DNA of 64,000 bases from JBMYZL01 sp049610385. Lineage in GTDB: Bacteria > Bacteroidota > Bacteroidia > Flavobacteriales_D > Sanyastnellaceae. The position numbers and the translations under genes were made by a program. Positions within the stretch are counted from its first letter, which is position 1; each line of letters starts with the position of its first letter. Positions 45,895 through 54,382 of this stretch are shown here, one piece after another. The stretch is from contig JBMYZL010000001.1 in assembly GCA_049610385.1 (NCBI GenBank), forward strand, positions 62,001 through 126,000. The letters are read 5' to 3'. The notes beneath the pieces are model-generated. The model searched no databases, was not told the origin of the DNA, and was given only the letters and a program-made list of their open reading frames with translations.

Positions 45895-46866
45895 ATGTTG
45901 AAAATGGGTGTTTTGGGCGCAGGGCATTTGGGCAAAATCCATTTGGCGTGCTTGGAAAGTTTGTCAGACCAAATCGAACTTGTCGGATTCCACGATCCTG
46001 ATCCGACTTGTTCCCAGGAGGCTGCGGAGCGGTTTCAAATTCGCGCATTCGACTCCGTCAATGAACTGATCGGTGCCGTTCAAGTTGTGGACATCGTCAC
46101 CCCGACTGTGAATCATTTCTCCTGTGCAGAAGCAGCTCTGACCGCGGGCAAACATGTTTTTATTGAGAAGCCTGTGACCCATACGCTGGAAGAGGGGATC
46201 GCTCTCAGAAACCTAGCGGCTACCACTGGCTGCCAGGTCCAAGTCGGGCACGTTGAACGCTTCAACCCTGCTCTCCAAGCAGTTGCACCACGCATCAAAG
46301 AACCAAAGTTCATTGAAGCCCACAGGTTGAGTCCGTTTCAACCACGTGGGACCGATGTGCCTGTTGTGCTGGATTTGATGATTCACGATTTGGACGTGAT
46401 TCTCAGTTTGGTTCCTGCTGAAGTTTCAGAAGTCCGTGCCACTGGTGCTGCAGTGATTTCCGCAACACCAGATATTGCAAATGCACGAATCGCTTTCAAC
46501 AACGGATGTGTGGCCAATCTGACGGCGAGCCGCATCAGTCTTCAAAAACTGCGGAAAATGCGGGTTTTTCAACCAGAGACCTATATCACCATGGATTTTC
46601 TCGACAAAAAAGCCTCAGTTCTCCGGATGGGTGAAGGTCATCAAACGGGTGGATACAACTTGGAAACAGGGGATGGCGGAATGAAACATGTTCAATTCGA
46701 ACCCATCGTTGTGACGCCGACAAATGCAATCCAAGAAGAACTTTCTGCTTTCATCCGGGCCATTGAACAGGGTGTCCAACCGCCAGTGCCGTTGGAAGAT
46801 GGCGTCAAAGCGCTGGACTTGGCCTACCAGATCATGGACCAAATCCATCGCCACCCCAGCTCTTAA
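45895..46866 (+). CDS. Gfo/Idh/MocA-family oxidoreductase
   Basis: 323 aa. N-terminal Rossmann fold (MGVLGAGHLGKIHLACLESL), DIVTPTVNHF, EKPVTHTLEEG, and a C-terminal alpha/beta domain with a conserved HDLDVILSL. NAD(P)-dependent sugar or sugar-derivative dehydrogenase; substrate unknown. TAACTTTC, one base off the repeated promoter, ends 4 nt before the ATG. Confidence 0.88.
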   Translation: MLKMGVLGAGHLGKIHLACLESLSDQIELVGFHDPDPTCSQEAAERFQIRAFDSVNELIGAVQVVDIVTPTVNHFSCAEAALTAGKHVFIEKPVTHTLEEGIALRNLAATTGCQVQVGHVERFNPALQAVAPRIKEPKFIEAHRLSPFQPRGTDVPVVLDLMIHDLDVILSLVPAEVSEVRATGAAVISATPDIANARIAFNNGCVANLTASRISLQKLRKMRVFQPETYITMDFLDKKASVLRMGEGHQTGGYNLETGDGGMKHVQFEPIVVTPTNAIQEELSAFIRAIEQGVQPPVPLEDGVKALDLAYQIMDQIHRHPSS

Positions 46867-46883
46867 ATCCACCTGACCAAGCT

Positions 46884-46891
46884 TACCTTCG
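46884..46891 (+). promoter_or_regulatory. Core promoter TACCTTCG, 4 nt before DUF4494 gene
   Basis: TAnnTTCG with TGGC between it and ATG 46896. Confidence 0.6.
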
Positions 46892-46895
46892 TGGC

Positions 46896-47399
46896 ATGAC
46901 TAAACATTGGTTCACTTGCAAAGTCAAATACACCCGACACGATGCGGATGGCGCTGAGGTCACAACCACCGAGGCCTTTGTACTGGATGCATACAACTAC
47001 ACCGAAGCGGAAACCCGCATGACCCAAATATGTGACGACGAAGGCATTCGCCCCTTTGAAATCACACAAATCACAAAGTCCACAATTGCTGAGGTTATTC
47101 GATTTCAAGATTGTGACAAGTGGTTCAAGGTCAAGATTGCCATGACCACGTTTGATGACCAAAAAGGCATTGAAAAAGAGACCCACCAATACCTCCTCAT
47201 TTCGGCCCTAGATGTACGGGATGCTTATGACAAAGTAGCCAGTCACATGAGGAAAGTGGGAATCGGTTACGTCATCCCTGCCATTACATTTCAGAAAATC
47301 ACGGAAGTTTTCCCCCTGGAAGAAACTTCAGCGGGCCAAGTTCCACCCCCCCCTGACCATGCGGTCACATCGGTAGAGGAGCCTGCACTGTCCGCCTGA
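46896..47399 (+). CDS. DUF4494 protein
   Basis: 167 aa. The N-terminus WFTCKVKYTRHDADGAEVTT with LDAYNYTEAETRMTQI resembles DUF4494, a small conserved cytoplasmic Bacteroidota protein of unknown role. The C-terminal 25 residues are a low-complexity tail (PPPPDHAVTSVEEPALSA). Single-gene unit, convergent with the helicase (21 bp between stops). Confidence 0.8.
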   Translation: MTKHWFTCKVKYTRHDADGAEVTTTEAFVLDAYNYTEAETRMTQICDDEGIRPFEITQITKSTIAEVIRFQDCDKWFKVKIAMTTFDDQKGIEKETHQYLLISALDVRDAYDKVASHMRKVGIGYVIPAITFQKITEVFPLEETSAGQVPPPPDHAVTSVEEPALSA

Positions 47400-47420
47400 G
47401 TTGAGTGACTCGACAAGGAA

Positions 47421-49346
47421 TCAAAATTCCCATGCGCTTTTGTAATGGCCTGACTCTTCAGCACGTTCAATCAGATTCAAATAGAAGGAATCTGTTCCGA
47501 ATGTCGCTCCATCGCCGATGATCAACAAATGCATGCGTGCGCGCGTCATGGCCACATTCGTTCTCCGATATTCCTTCAAAAATCCGATTTGACCCTCCGC
47601 ATTCGAACGCGTCAATGACAGGATCATGATGTCCCGTTCTTGACCTTGGAATCCATCAACCGTTGAAATGTCAATTTCTGAGGGCCGCTGGCCACCCCAG
47701 CCCTCCGTGAGAACCCGCACCTGAGCGGCATAGGGTGCCACCACACCGATGGAAGCCTCTGGGTGTGCTTCATGCAATTCCCGAACCCGATCCAATACAA
47801 ATTGCGCTTCATCGGGGTTACAGGTGCTCTCCGTACCAGCTTCCCTTTTCTCATCGAATCCCCTTCCCGCCGTGTCAATGAACAAAAAGGGCAACAACTC
47901 CGGAGACAAAGTCCGTTCTGCGACGCTGGCATGGGCCCGCAATTTCTGGTCGTAAAACCATGCATTCGATGGCGCTTGGATGGCATTGTGCATGCGATAC
48001 TGCGTAGACAGAAAGTGGGCATGTGGCAGACCTTGATGCCGGCGGAGCAACTTCTCAAGCAGGCTTTGACCCAACCCCAATTTCTTTGCGCGCTCCGATT
48101 TCACCACGGGAGGAAGTTGTTCTGGATCTCCTGCAATCACAGTCCGCATCGACTTCTGCAAAGGAATCCAAGTGGCGGGTTCCATGGCCTGGCCCGCCTC
48201 ATCCACAACAACAACATCGAACGTTAACCCAGCCAGCAACCGATCCGCCGATCCGGCCAACGTGGCACAAACCACATCCGCTGAGCGCAAGACCCGATCG
48301 GCCAAGTGGCTCTCAAGTTCAACCGCTTCTCGTTCCAGATCACGGGCCTCACGACGGGCTTCTTGCCTTGCTCTGCGCTCTTCCGAACCGAAATTTCTAC
48401 GAAACCGATCTGCTTGACGCCATGCTATTTGGGCTCTTTTTCTCAGGGCCTTGACTTGCTTGTATTCCGGATGGGCTTCCACCTTGGACTCGATGGAGGA
48501 GGCCAAAACAGCTTCTTCGATCCGAATGGGATGACCGATCCGGACAACATTCAATCCCGCCGCTTGGCAACGCAAAGCCAACAAATCAACCGCCGAATTG
48601 GAAGGCGCAGTGGCCAAAACGCGCTCGCGATTCCGGGCGAATCCTGCGACCATGGCCACAAGCGTCGTGGTTTTTCCTGTGCCAGGCGGGCCATGGAGCA
48701 GCGTGAGTTGCGAGCGGGACCACGCCTGCATCAGAACTTGAATTTGCTCTGCATTTAATGTCATCAACAAATCCGCCTGTCCAGCTTGAACATTTTCATT
48801 CTCAAGAACCTCATCGGTTGAATCGGCCGGCCTCAGCAGGGCATCACGAAAAGCGACGACATCAGGATTATCGGCATTGATCCAATGGCTCAACGCCTCG
48901 GCCATCAATCGAAAAGTCCGGTCATCGGGGCGAACATCCAACGTCCATCGTGCATGCTGCTCGTCAGCGGTCAATGGATCACCATCCAAAACGACATGTG
49001 CTGTGGTAGCCGTCGCCTTTTGGACCAGGCCCCGTCGCACAGAGTCAGCACCATGAGCTGGATGACCGGCCTCATTCGCTTGGTAAAAACTGACCGGCAT
49101 ACCAGACCGAAAAGCACCTGCTTTGCCACCACCATGACCACATTCCAAGACCACCTTCGGACGCCCACCAAAAGTGAAGTCCACTGATAACACAGCAACC
49201 GGTGACCAAGTCAGGCTGTCTGCCCTTCGATAACGCAAGGATTTTTGTTCCAACAATGCGGACAAACGCCGCTCTTCCTCTTCCCGTTCAACGACCAAGG
49301 ATTCGGCCAATTGGCCCAACTCCAACAAGGGATCTTTGGCTCTCAC
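47421..49346 (-). CDS. UPF1/IGHMBP2-like superfamily 1 helicase
   Basis: 641 aa, starting at GTG 49346 (first residues MRAKDPLLELG). Motifs run GPPGTGKTTTLVAMVAG, VVVVDEAGQAMEPA, GDPEQLPPVVKS, STQYRMHNAI, VDGFQGQERDIMILSLTRS and TNVAMTRARMHLLIIGD. ATP-driven 5'-3' unwinding of DNA or RNA is expected. Such UPF1-like proteins are widespread in Bacteroidota and not well characterised. The start codon is uncertain because no promoter or ATG lies close by. Confidence 0.9.
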   Translation of the reverse strand: MRAKDPLLELGQLAESLVVEREEEERRLSALLEQKSLRYRRADSLTWSPVAVLSVDFTFGGRPKVVLECGHGGGKAGAFRSGMPVSFYQANEAGHPAHGADSVRRGLVQKATATTAHVVLDGDPLTADEQHARWTLDVRPDDRTFRLMAEALSHWINADNPDVVAFRDALLRPADSTDEVLENENVQAGQADLLMTLNAEQIQVLMQAWSRSQLTLLHGPPGTGKTTTLVAMVAGFARNRERVLATAPSNSAVDLLALRCQAAGLNVVRIGHPIRIEEAVLASSIESKVEAHPEYKQVKALRKRAQIAWRQADRFRRNFGSEERRARQEARREARDLEREAVELESHLADRVLRSADVVCATLAGSADRLLAGLTFDVVVVDEAGQAMEPATWIPLQKSMRTVIAGDPEQLPPVVKSERAKKLGLGQSLLEKLLRRHQGLPHAHFLSTQYRMHNAIQAPSNAWFYDQKLRAHASVAERTLSPELLPFLFIDTAGRGFDEKREAGTESTCNPDEAQFVLDRVRELHEAHPEASIGVVAPYAAQVRVLTEGWGGQRPSEIDISTVDGFQGQERDIMILSLTRSNAEGQIGFLKEYRRTNVAMTRARMHLLIIGDGATFGTDSFYLNLIERAEESGHYKSAWEF

Positions 49347-49364
49347 TGAATTGTCTTCAGTCTC

Positions 49365-51791
49365 TCATCGCACCAATGCAAAGGAACCGCTGATCAAATA
49401 TGGCCCTTGACCGTCATCGACTGTCAATCCATTTTCATCTTTGATCACCAAGTCACTCCCTGTTCGGTTGATCGACAATACGTAAAAATAAGTGCCCTCG
49501 GCAGCCTCCTCCGGTGTGGGGTCCCAACCCGCCGAATTGCCGAAATCATCATGGCTGAAAACCAATTGTCCCCATCGGTTGTAAACCCGAATGGTGCTGT
49601 TTGGGTAACCGTTGAGCCCATCCACTCGGAATGCATCGTTCTTTCCGAGTCGGTCTGGAGAGAAAACATTGGGAATGAACAGCTCACATACTTCCGTGAC
49701 CACTAGATAAGTACTCGTCGCGTCGAATGTGCAGGGTGCCGCCATGGAAATGTTCACGGTGTACAATCCGTCATCACTCGCCGCATAAGCAGGATCATAG
49801 GAGACAACTTCCTCACACAACGTAAGTTCACCCGTCATGGGATCTGTGCACTCATAGGCGTAAATCCACTCGTAATTGTAAGTCTCCAGGCTCGCAGGTT
49901 GGTTGCCGACTTGTAAGGCGACGCTTTCACCCAAGCAGATTTCAAATTCTTGTAAATCCATGCCAATGGGACCTGGCAATACGTCCACTTCAATGGCTTC
50001 TGTGATTACACAATTGTCCAAATCCCCACCAGTCACCGAAACGGTGAGGTTAAAATAGGTGATTTCATCCAACGAATTGACCGTGGTGCTGGGGGAATTG
50101 GGGTTGGCCACAAGGTTGGCTGGCTCCCAACTGTAGTTGTAGTTGAAACCCGCCTGTTGATTCGTCACAGAACCACTGATGTCCACTGGGCTGCCACAAA
50201 AAACTGTATCCGGTGACAATGCCAATTCCGGGCCTTGAACCACCACCAATTCGACCACATTTTCATAGGTGCAACCGAAATTGTTAGTCGCTGAAAATGT
50301 ATAAGTAGAACTTTCAGCGGCAAAAATCTCAATGGTGCTGCAATCGTCAGAGGTCTCCATAATGTTCGGCCCAGTCCAGGATGTGCTGTCGCAATCCCAT
50401 CCAAATTCTGGGGTGAACACAATGGGATCGGGGTACAAATCGGGGTCAAAATTGACGGTCCAGTCAAAAATAAATCCATTGTCTGACCCCCAAGAATCAC
50501 AGATTTCGATGGTCCAAGTCCCATTGAGTGGACACCCTTCCAACAACGACCATGGAGAAGTTGCGCTGTAGGTCCCACTGGGCAAAGTCGACACAGTCGC
50601 AGACTCGTTTGCCCAAGTACCATTTGTTGCTGTGGGTGACCACCAATAGTCATAGCCTACACCTTCGGCCTCGGCTTGTGCATCGATGTCAACAGGTTCA
50701 CCCAAAAAAGTACCTCCGCCACCCTGCTCATGCATGGTCATCGAAGAGCCATCAGGGCAAATCAAGGAAATCGTCAAATCCCCCATGTAACTGTGCTCAA
50801 AGTTGATGAAAAGGCTTTCGATGTCAGCCTCTCCATCCGTAATCACAGCTCCAGGATTGAATGCCGTGTAGGTCAATTCCGCTGAAAAACACTGAGATTG
50901 GTCGTCTGGGATGAACAATGCCCCTCCGAAATTCGCCGATGGGTTGGAATCATAAGTCACTCCGGACACATTTCCACCCAATTCGAAGAACTGACCCTCA
51001 CAGATGGTGGCATCCAATGTGGTTCCCGTGAAATCGGGTTCTGTTGACACCAAAATGAGGTGATCCACCAAATTGTTGTTCGAACATCCATCGGGCTCCT
51101 CCTCCGTTATGTTGTTGTCCGCCAAATACAATTGCACCTTGTAAGCGCCTGGGTTGTCAAAACTGTGGGTGACGACGGGACCTGAATTGGCCGTGTTGCC
51201 ATCATCAAAATCCCAATCCCATGTGGCGATTTCAAAACCGTCCGCCACGGTGGAATTGCTGCCATTGAAGGTCAATTCCTCCCCGACGCATGCGAGAACT
51301 GGCATGTCTGGCTCATTCTCAGTGAAAACGATAGCAAAAGGTCGCTCACAAGGGTAGCCGCAGGACATCTCCGCAACAAAACTGCCGTGGATGCTAGCGT
51401 CGGACGTGAAATGAATCGTCAGACAACCCGTATCATTGTTCTCTGACCCATAAATCTCGAGTCCCTGAGCTCCGTAATCTGTGAAGGAACCGAGCAAGGG
51501 CGCATTCGTGTCATTGCCATCATAGATTTCCAGGACATCCCCTTCCCCCAATGCCGCCAAAGCAAAATACAAGGTCAGCACGGTCTCCGGCGCTTCTGGG
51601 CAAATGGTCATGGTGATGTCCTCATTGGGACCATAATCCGAGGCACTCATTCCTGTATCCACCAGAAATCCACCGCAAGTCGTCAAGGTAGAATTCGAGA
51701 TGCCAATTTCCTGGGCTTTAACATTGGGGACCAGCGCACAAAGCAACACCAGAACACCCACCGATGGTTTCAATATCGAGGTCATGATCAA
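49365..51791 (-). CDS. T9SS type B secreted multidomain protein (CUB, PKD, P-domain)
   Basis: 808 aa from ATG 51791 (next ATG 51785). Signal peptide SVGVLVLLCALVPNVKAQ. Order: CUB-like domain (about 28-150, with LEIYDGNDTNAPLLG), PKD (about 165-240, WDWDFDDGNTAN), proprotein-convertase P/Homo-B-like domain (about 300-460, TISLICPDGSSM and CPLNGTWTIEICDSWGSDNG), Ig/PKD-like repeats, and a type B gliding-motility sorting domain (FIPNVFSPDRLGKNDAFRV). Exported and surface-bound or shed. The P-domain is found without a protease domain, so it is probably an adhesive module. Coupled to the small secreted gene upstream by ATGA. Confidence 0.87.
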   Translation of the reverse strand: MIMTSILKPSVGVLVLLCALVPNVKAQEIGISNSTLTTCGGFLVDTGMSASDYGPNEDITMTICPEAPETVLTLYFALAALGEGDVLEIYDGNDTNAPLLGSFTDYGAQGLEIYGSENNDTGCLTIHFTSDASIHGSFVAEMSCGYPCERPFAIVFTENEPDMPVLACVGEELTFNGSNSTVADGFEIATWDWDFDDGNTANSGPVVTHSFDNPGAYKVQLYLADNNITEEEPDGCSNNNLVDHLILVSTEPDFTGTTLDATICEGQFFELGGNVSGVTYDSNPSANFGGALFIPDDQSQCFSAELTYTAFNPGAVITDGEADIESLFINFEHSYMGDLTISLICPDGSSMTMHEQGGGGTFLGEPVDIDAQAEAEGVGYDYWWSPTATNGTWANESATVSTLPSGTYSATSPWSLLEGCPLNGTWTIEICDSWGSDNGFIFDWTVNFDPDLYPDPIVFTPEFGWDCDSTSWTGPNIMETSDDCSTIEIFAAESSTYTFSATNNFGCTYENVVELVVVQGPELALSPDTVFCGSPVDISGSVTNQQAGFNYNYSWEPANLVANPNSPSTTVNSLDEITYFNLTVSVTGGDLDNCVITEAIEVDVLPGPIGMDLQEFEICLGESVALQVGNQPASLETYNYEWIYAYECTDPMTGELTLCEEVVSYDPAYAASDDGLYTVNISMAAPCTFDATSTYLVVTEVCELFIPNVFSPDRLGKNDAFRVDGLNGYPNSTIRVYNRWGQLVFSHDDFGNSAGWDPTPEEAAEGTYFYVLSINRTGSDLVIKDENGLTVDDGQGPYLISGSFALVR

Positions 51792-52120
51792 AGTCCTTTT
51801 TTGTCATTTGCAAGCCAGCGCCGATAGAGCACAGTCAACCTTTTGTGGCTGTGCATTTGCACAACGCCCCCGCAGGAAAGTGCCCATTGTGTCGGTTGTT
51901 CGATTTGCGGAATCACTCCCCATTCAACCGGATTCAAAGCGTCTGCGGAGACAACTTCCAGAAGAGGCAAACCTTGGGCTTTGCCATCTGGCTGGTAAAC
52001 ACAACCATGTTGCTCAAAAAATTCTCTTTTTTCCGGATGGTTCAACCACTCTTTAGCGGCTGTCTGTCCGATCATTTGGCCTGAAAAAAAACACAGGCTT
52101 AAAGCGATAAATGCCCTCAT
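51788..52120 (-). CDS. Small secreted protein coupled to the T9SS gene
   Basis: 110 aa with a signal peptide MRAFIALSLCFFSGQMIGQ. No known domain; ends with a basic LTVLYRRWLANDKKGL. The ATGA overlap with the adhesin gene supports reality and co-expression. TATCTTGC lies about 20 nt upstream, an imperfect promoter. Confidence 0.6.
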   Translation of the reverse strand: MRAFIALSLCFFSGQMIGQTAAKEWLNHPEKREFFEQHGCVYQPDGKAQGLPLLEVVSADALNPVEWGVIPQIEQPTQWALSCGGVVQMHSHKRLTVLYRRWLANDKKGL

Positions 52121-52199
52121 GAAATCACAGTTCTAATGCGCAAGATAGACAAGGCATGGTGAAAATTGGTTGCAGGTGTCATCGGATGAAAATTCTGTC

Positions 52200-52207
52200 T
52201 ATCTTTG
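52200..52207 (+). promoter_or_regulatory. Core promoter TATCTTTG of the tRNA cluster
   Basis: Exact TAnnTTTG, 20 nt before the tRNA-Lys 5' end. The gap holds a small CCCG-AAAG-CGGG hairpin. Confidence 0.6.
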
Positions 52208-52227
52208 CCCCCCCGAAAGCGGGTGAC

Positions 52228-52301
52228 GACCTCGTAGCTCAGCTGGTTAGAGCATCTCACTTTTAATGAGAGGGTCCTGGGTTCGAGTCCCAGCGGGGTC
52301 A
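52228..52301 (+). tRNA. tRNA-Lys (TTT)
   Basis: Acceptor GACCTCG pairs with CGGGGTC at 52294-52300, discriminator A 52301. D-arm GCTC/GAGC, anticodon stem TCTCA/TGAGA around loop CTTTTAA (anticodon 52262-52264), T-arm CTGGG-TTCGAGT-CCCAG. CCA is not encoded. Confidence 0.95.
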
Positions 52302-52313
52302 CTCCATCGCACT

Positions 52314-52397
52314 GCCCAGGTGCTGAAATTGGTAGACAGGCATGGTTGAGGGCCATGTGTCCGTTAGGGCGTGCGGGTTCGAGTCCCGCCCTGGGCA
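52314..52397 (+). tRNA. tRNA-Leu (GAG)
   Basis: Acceptor GCCCAGG/CCTGGGC, anticodon stem CATGG/CCATG around TTGAGGG (anticodon 52348-52350), long variable arm of class II type, T-arm GCGGG-TTCGAGT-CCCGC. CCA not encoded. 12 bp after tRNA-Lys. Confidence 0.93.
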
Positions 52398-52426
52398 CTT
52401 CCACTCTTTGACGAGGGAACACACCT

Positions 52427-52508
52427 ACCCGGGTGGCGAAATTGGTAGACGCGCAGTCTTCAGGCGGCTGTGCCTTCGGGCGTGCTGGTTCGAGTCCAGT
52501 TCCGGGTA
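52427..52508 (+). tRNA. tRNA-Leu (CAG)
   Basis: Acceptor ACCCGGG/TCCGGGT, anticodon stem CAGTC/GGCTG around TTCAGGC (anticodon 52461-52463), long variable arm, T-loop TTCGAGT. CCA not encoded. Confidence 0.93.
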
Positions 52509-52533
52509 CTTCACAACTTGGGTCTCCGACCTC

Positions 52534-52566
52534 GCCCCGCACTGTATTGTTCGGGGCTTTTTTTTT
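52534..52566 (+). terminator. Intrinsic terminator after the tRNA cluster
   Basis: GCCCCG (52534-52539) pairs with CGGGGC (52552-52557), 12-nt loop, followed by nine T. Confidence 0.85.
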
Positions 52567-52608
52567 GCGGTCAAAGGACTTGATTGAGCATACGCAGATT
52601 CCCGAAGT

Positions 52609-52616
52609 TATATTTG
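52609..52616 (+). promoter_or_regulatory. Core promoter TATATTTG, 6 nt before DAHP synthase GTG
   Basis: Exact TAnnTTTG with CGCATT between it and GTG 52623. ATTG 22-25 bp upstream may be the -33 box. It rules against the TTG at 52584 as the start. Confidence 0.6.
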
Positions 52617-52622
52617 CGCATT

Positions 52623-53735
52623 GTGACGCAGACGCCACTCCTTCCGGACAATGAGCCGATTTTCAATCCGTTTGCTCAGCCAAGCTTAGAAGACAACAGG
52701 CCATTGCTGATTGCCGGCCCTTGCAGTGCCGAAAGTTTGGAGCAATTGCGAGTTGTGGCTGCAAGACTCAGTCAATCGAAACGCGTGCATTTGTTTCGTG
52801 CTGGGTTGTGGAAACCCCGCACAAGACCGAATACATTTGAAGGAAAAGGTGAAATTGCTTTGGAATGGCTCGCGCAAATCCGAGCGGAATTTCGCTTGCC
52901 TGTCGCCACCGAGGTCGCAAGTACAGAACACGTTGAAGCCTGTTTGAAGGCAGGTCTGGATGTCATGTGGATTGGTGCCCGAACGGCTGTCAGTCCCTTC
53001 GCCGTGCAAGAAATCGCGAACGCGTTGAGAGGAACTCGAATTCCGGTCTTGGTCAAGAATCCCATGCACGCCGATTTGAAACTTTGGTTGGGGGCCATCG
53101 AACGCGTAGAGTCAACGGTGCAGGGACCTGTTTGGGCACTGCACCGCGGTTTCAGCAGTTACGGGATGAAGGACTATCGGAATGCTCCCATGTGGGAGAT
53201 TCCCATTGGACTTCGTGCATGTCGTTCTGATATTCCCATGTTGTGTGACCCAAGCCACATTGCTGGCCGCCGAGATTTGCTTTCAGAAGTCGCACAAAAA
53301 GCCATGGATCTGGGGATGCACGGGCTGATGATTGAAACCCATCCGGAACCGGAAAAAGCCCTGAGTGACCCCGAACAACAATTGACACCTGCAGCTTTGT
53401 TTCGGTTGTTGGATGACCTGGTGATTCGCGAAGAACAACCCACCGAAGTTCAATGGAGTGGCTTGTCTTCCCTGCGCATGCAAATGGACAGTGTCGACGA
53501 GCAGCTGATTGAACTCTTGGCGTCACGGATGACATTGGCGCGCCAAATCGGAGAATTGAAAATCAAAGAAGGGATTACAATTCTCCAGTTGGAACGTTGG
53601 CGAGAAGTATTTTCCACCCGAACTGAATGGGCAAAAGGGAGACATTTAAATGTCGATTTCATCCAAAAAATGCTCGAGCAACTTCACAAAGAGAGCATTC
53701 GTGTGCAAACAGAAGCCCAAAATCGAGGGAAATAA
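52623..53735 (+). CDS. Bifunctional 3-deoxy-7-phosphoheptulonate synthase/chorismate mutase type II
   Basis: About 370 aa from GTG 52623; TTG codons at 52614 and 52584 are alternatives, but the promoter lies between. DAHP synthase part: PLLIAGPCSAESLEQL, FRAGLWKPRTRPNTFEGKG (cited to RTRPNTF), ATEVAST, IGARTAVSPFAVQEIA, VKNPMHADL and MLCDPSHIAGRRD. The last 90 residues form an AroQ-class chorismate mutase (MDSVDEQLIELLASRMTLAR). The fusion couples the first step of the shikimate pathway to the phenylalanine/tyrosine branch, typical of Bacteroidota. Single gene. Confidence 0.93.
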   Translation: MTQTPLLPDNEPIFNPFAQPSLEDNRPLLIAGPCSAESLEQLRVVAARLSQSKRVHLFRAGLWKPRTRPNTFEGKGEIALEWLAQIRAEFRLPVATEVASTEHVEACLKAGLDVMWIGARTAVSPFAVQEIANALRGTRIPVLVKNPMHADLKLWLGAIERVESTVQGPVWALHRGFSSYGMKDYRNAPMWEIPIGLRACRSDIPMLCDPSHIAGRRDLLSEVAQKAMDLGMHGLMIETHPEPEKALSDPEQQLTPAALFRLLDDLVIREEQPTEVQWSGLSSLRMQMDSVDEQLIELLASRMTLARQIGELKIKEGITILQLERWREVFSTRTEWAKGRHLNVDFIQKMLEQLHKESIRVQTEAQNRGK

Positions 53736-53850
53736 CCGATTATAACTAGCTGAATTTCAGTATGTTATTTTTTTTTGTTAGAAAAATCAACTTTTTTCGG
53801 AACCTTTTTTGATGACCTCCCGTATAGGTATTCGGTTTTGGTTTTGCCAC

Positions 53851-53864
53851 GCTCTGTAAAGAGC
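53851..53864 (+). other. Small hairpin in the DAHP synthase 3' region
   Basis: GCTCT-GTAA-AGAGC, a 5-bp stem with a GNRA tetraloop, 26 nt before the strong hairpin at 53890. Part of a 185-bp gap that may hold a small RNA or only a 3' leader. Confidence 0.35.
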
Positions 53865-53889
53865 TACATGAATCAGGCGATTTGGTGAG

Positions 53890-53917
53890 AAGGGGTTCCT
53901 CAACGGAGGGACCCCTT
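53890..53917. terminator. Strong hairpin between convergent genes
   Basis: Twelve-pair stem AAGGGGTTCCTC/GAGGGACCCCTT (one G-T) with an AACG loop. No strong T run follows on either strand, so it may stop transcription weakly or end a small RNA. It lies between the DAHP synthase (plus) and DUF983 (minus) genes. Confidence 0.6.
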
Positions 53918-53920
53918 CAT

Positions 53921-54319
53921 TCATTTTGGCCATTTTTTGGTCATCATGTGCAACCACAAAATGCGACTGAGTCGATAGATTGCTGGCAGCAGGACCAACA
54001 GGGCGATGATGCCAGTGGTCAGAAAGGTTGAAACATGGGTGTAGAAACCAAATTCAATCCAGCCCCATTCACTGAATGTCGACAAGGCCACCAGCACAGC
54101 CACCCAAAGTGCAACAGTCAGCGCATAGCTGACATAAGCGGCGCCAAAGTAAAAACCTGGTTCACGTTCGAAGTCTTCCTGACACACTGGGCAAAATTTG
54201 TTCATGGCCGTCGTCTTTTTTGGATTGTAAGCATTGCCATGAACAAAGAGATTGCCCTCATTGCATTGGGGGCATTTCCCCGCCAACATGCTGAAAATTC
54301 GGGTTTGCTTCCATCCCAT
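53921..54319 (-). CDS. DUF983 family membrane protein
   Basis: 132 aa. Two CxxC pairs, GKCPQCNEG and FCPVCQEDF, precede two hydrophobic segments (about 65-85 and 92-112) and a short basic tail. This CxxC plus two-helix build is DUF983; its role is unknown, with zinc binding likely. Single gene with a promoter 4 nt before the ATG. Confidence 0.85.
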   Translation of the reverse strand: MGWKQTRIFSMLAGKCPQCNEGNLFVHGNAYNPKKTTAMNKFCPVCQEDFEREPGFYFGAAYVSYALTVALWVAVLVALSTFSEWGWIEFGFYTHVSTFLTTGIIALLVLLPAIYRLSRILWLHMMTKKWPK

Positions 54320-54323
54320 GCTT

Positions 54324-54331
54324 CAAAGCTA
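54324..54331 (-). promoter_or_regulatory. Core promoter TAGCTTTG, 4 nt before the DUF983 gene
   Basis: Exact TAnnTTTG on the minus strand with AAGC between it and ATG 54319. Confidence 0.6.
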
Positions 54332-54382
54332 AAAGAAGGCGATGTGACTTTACTCACCCCCGCCTAGGGATTGTCCCTTTCA

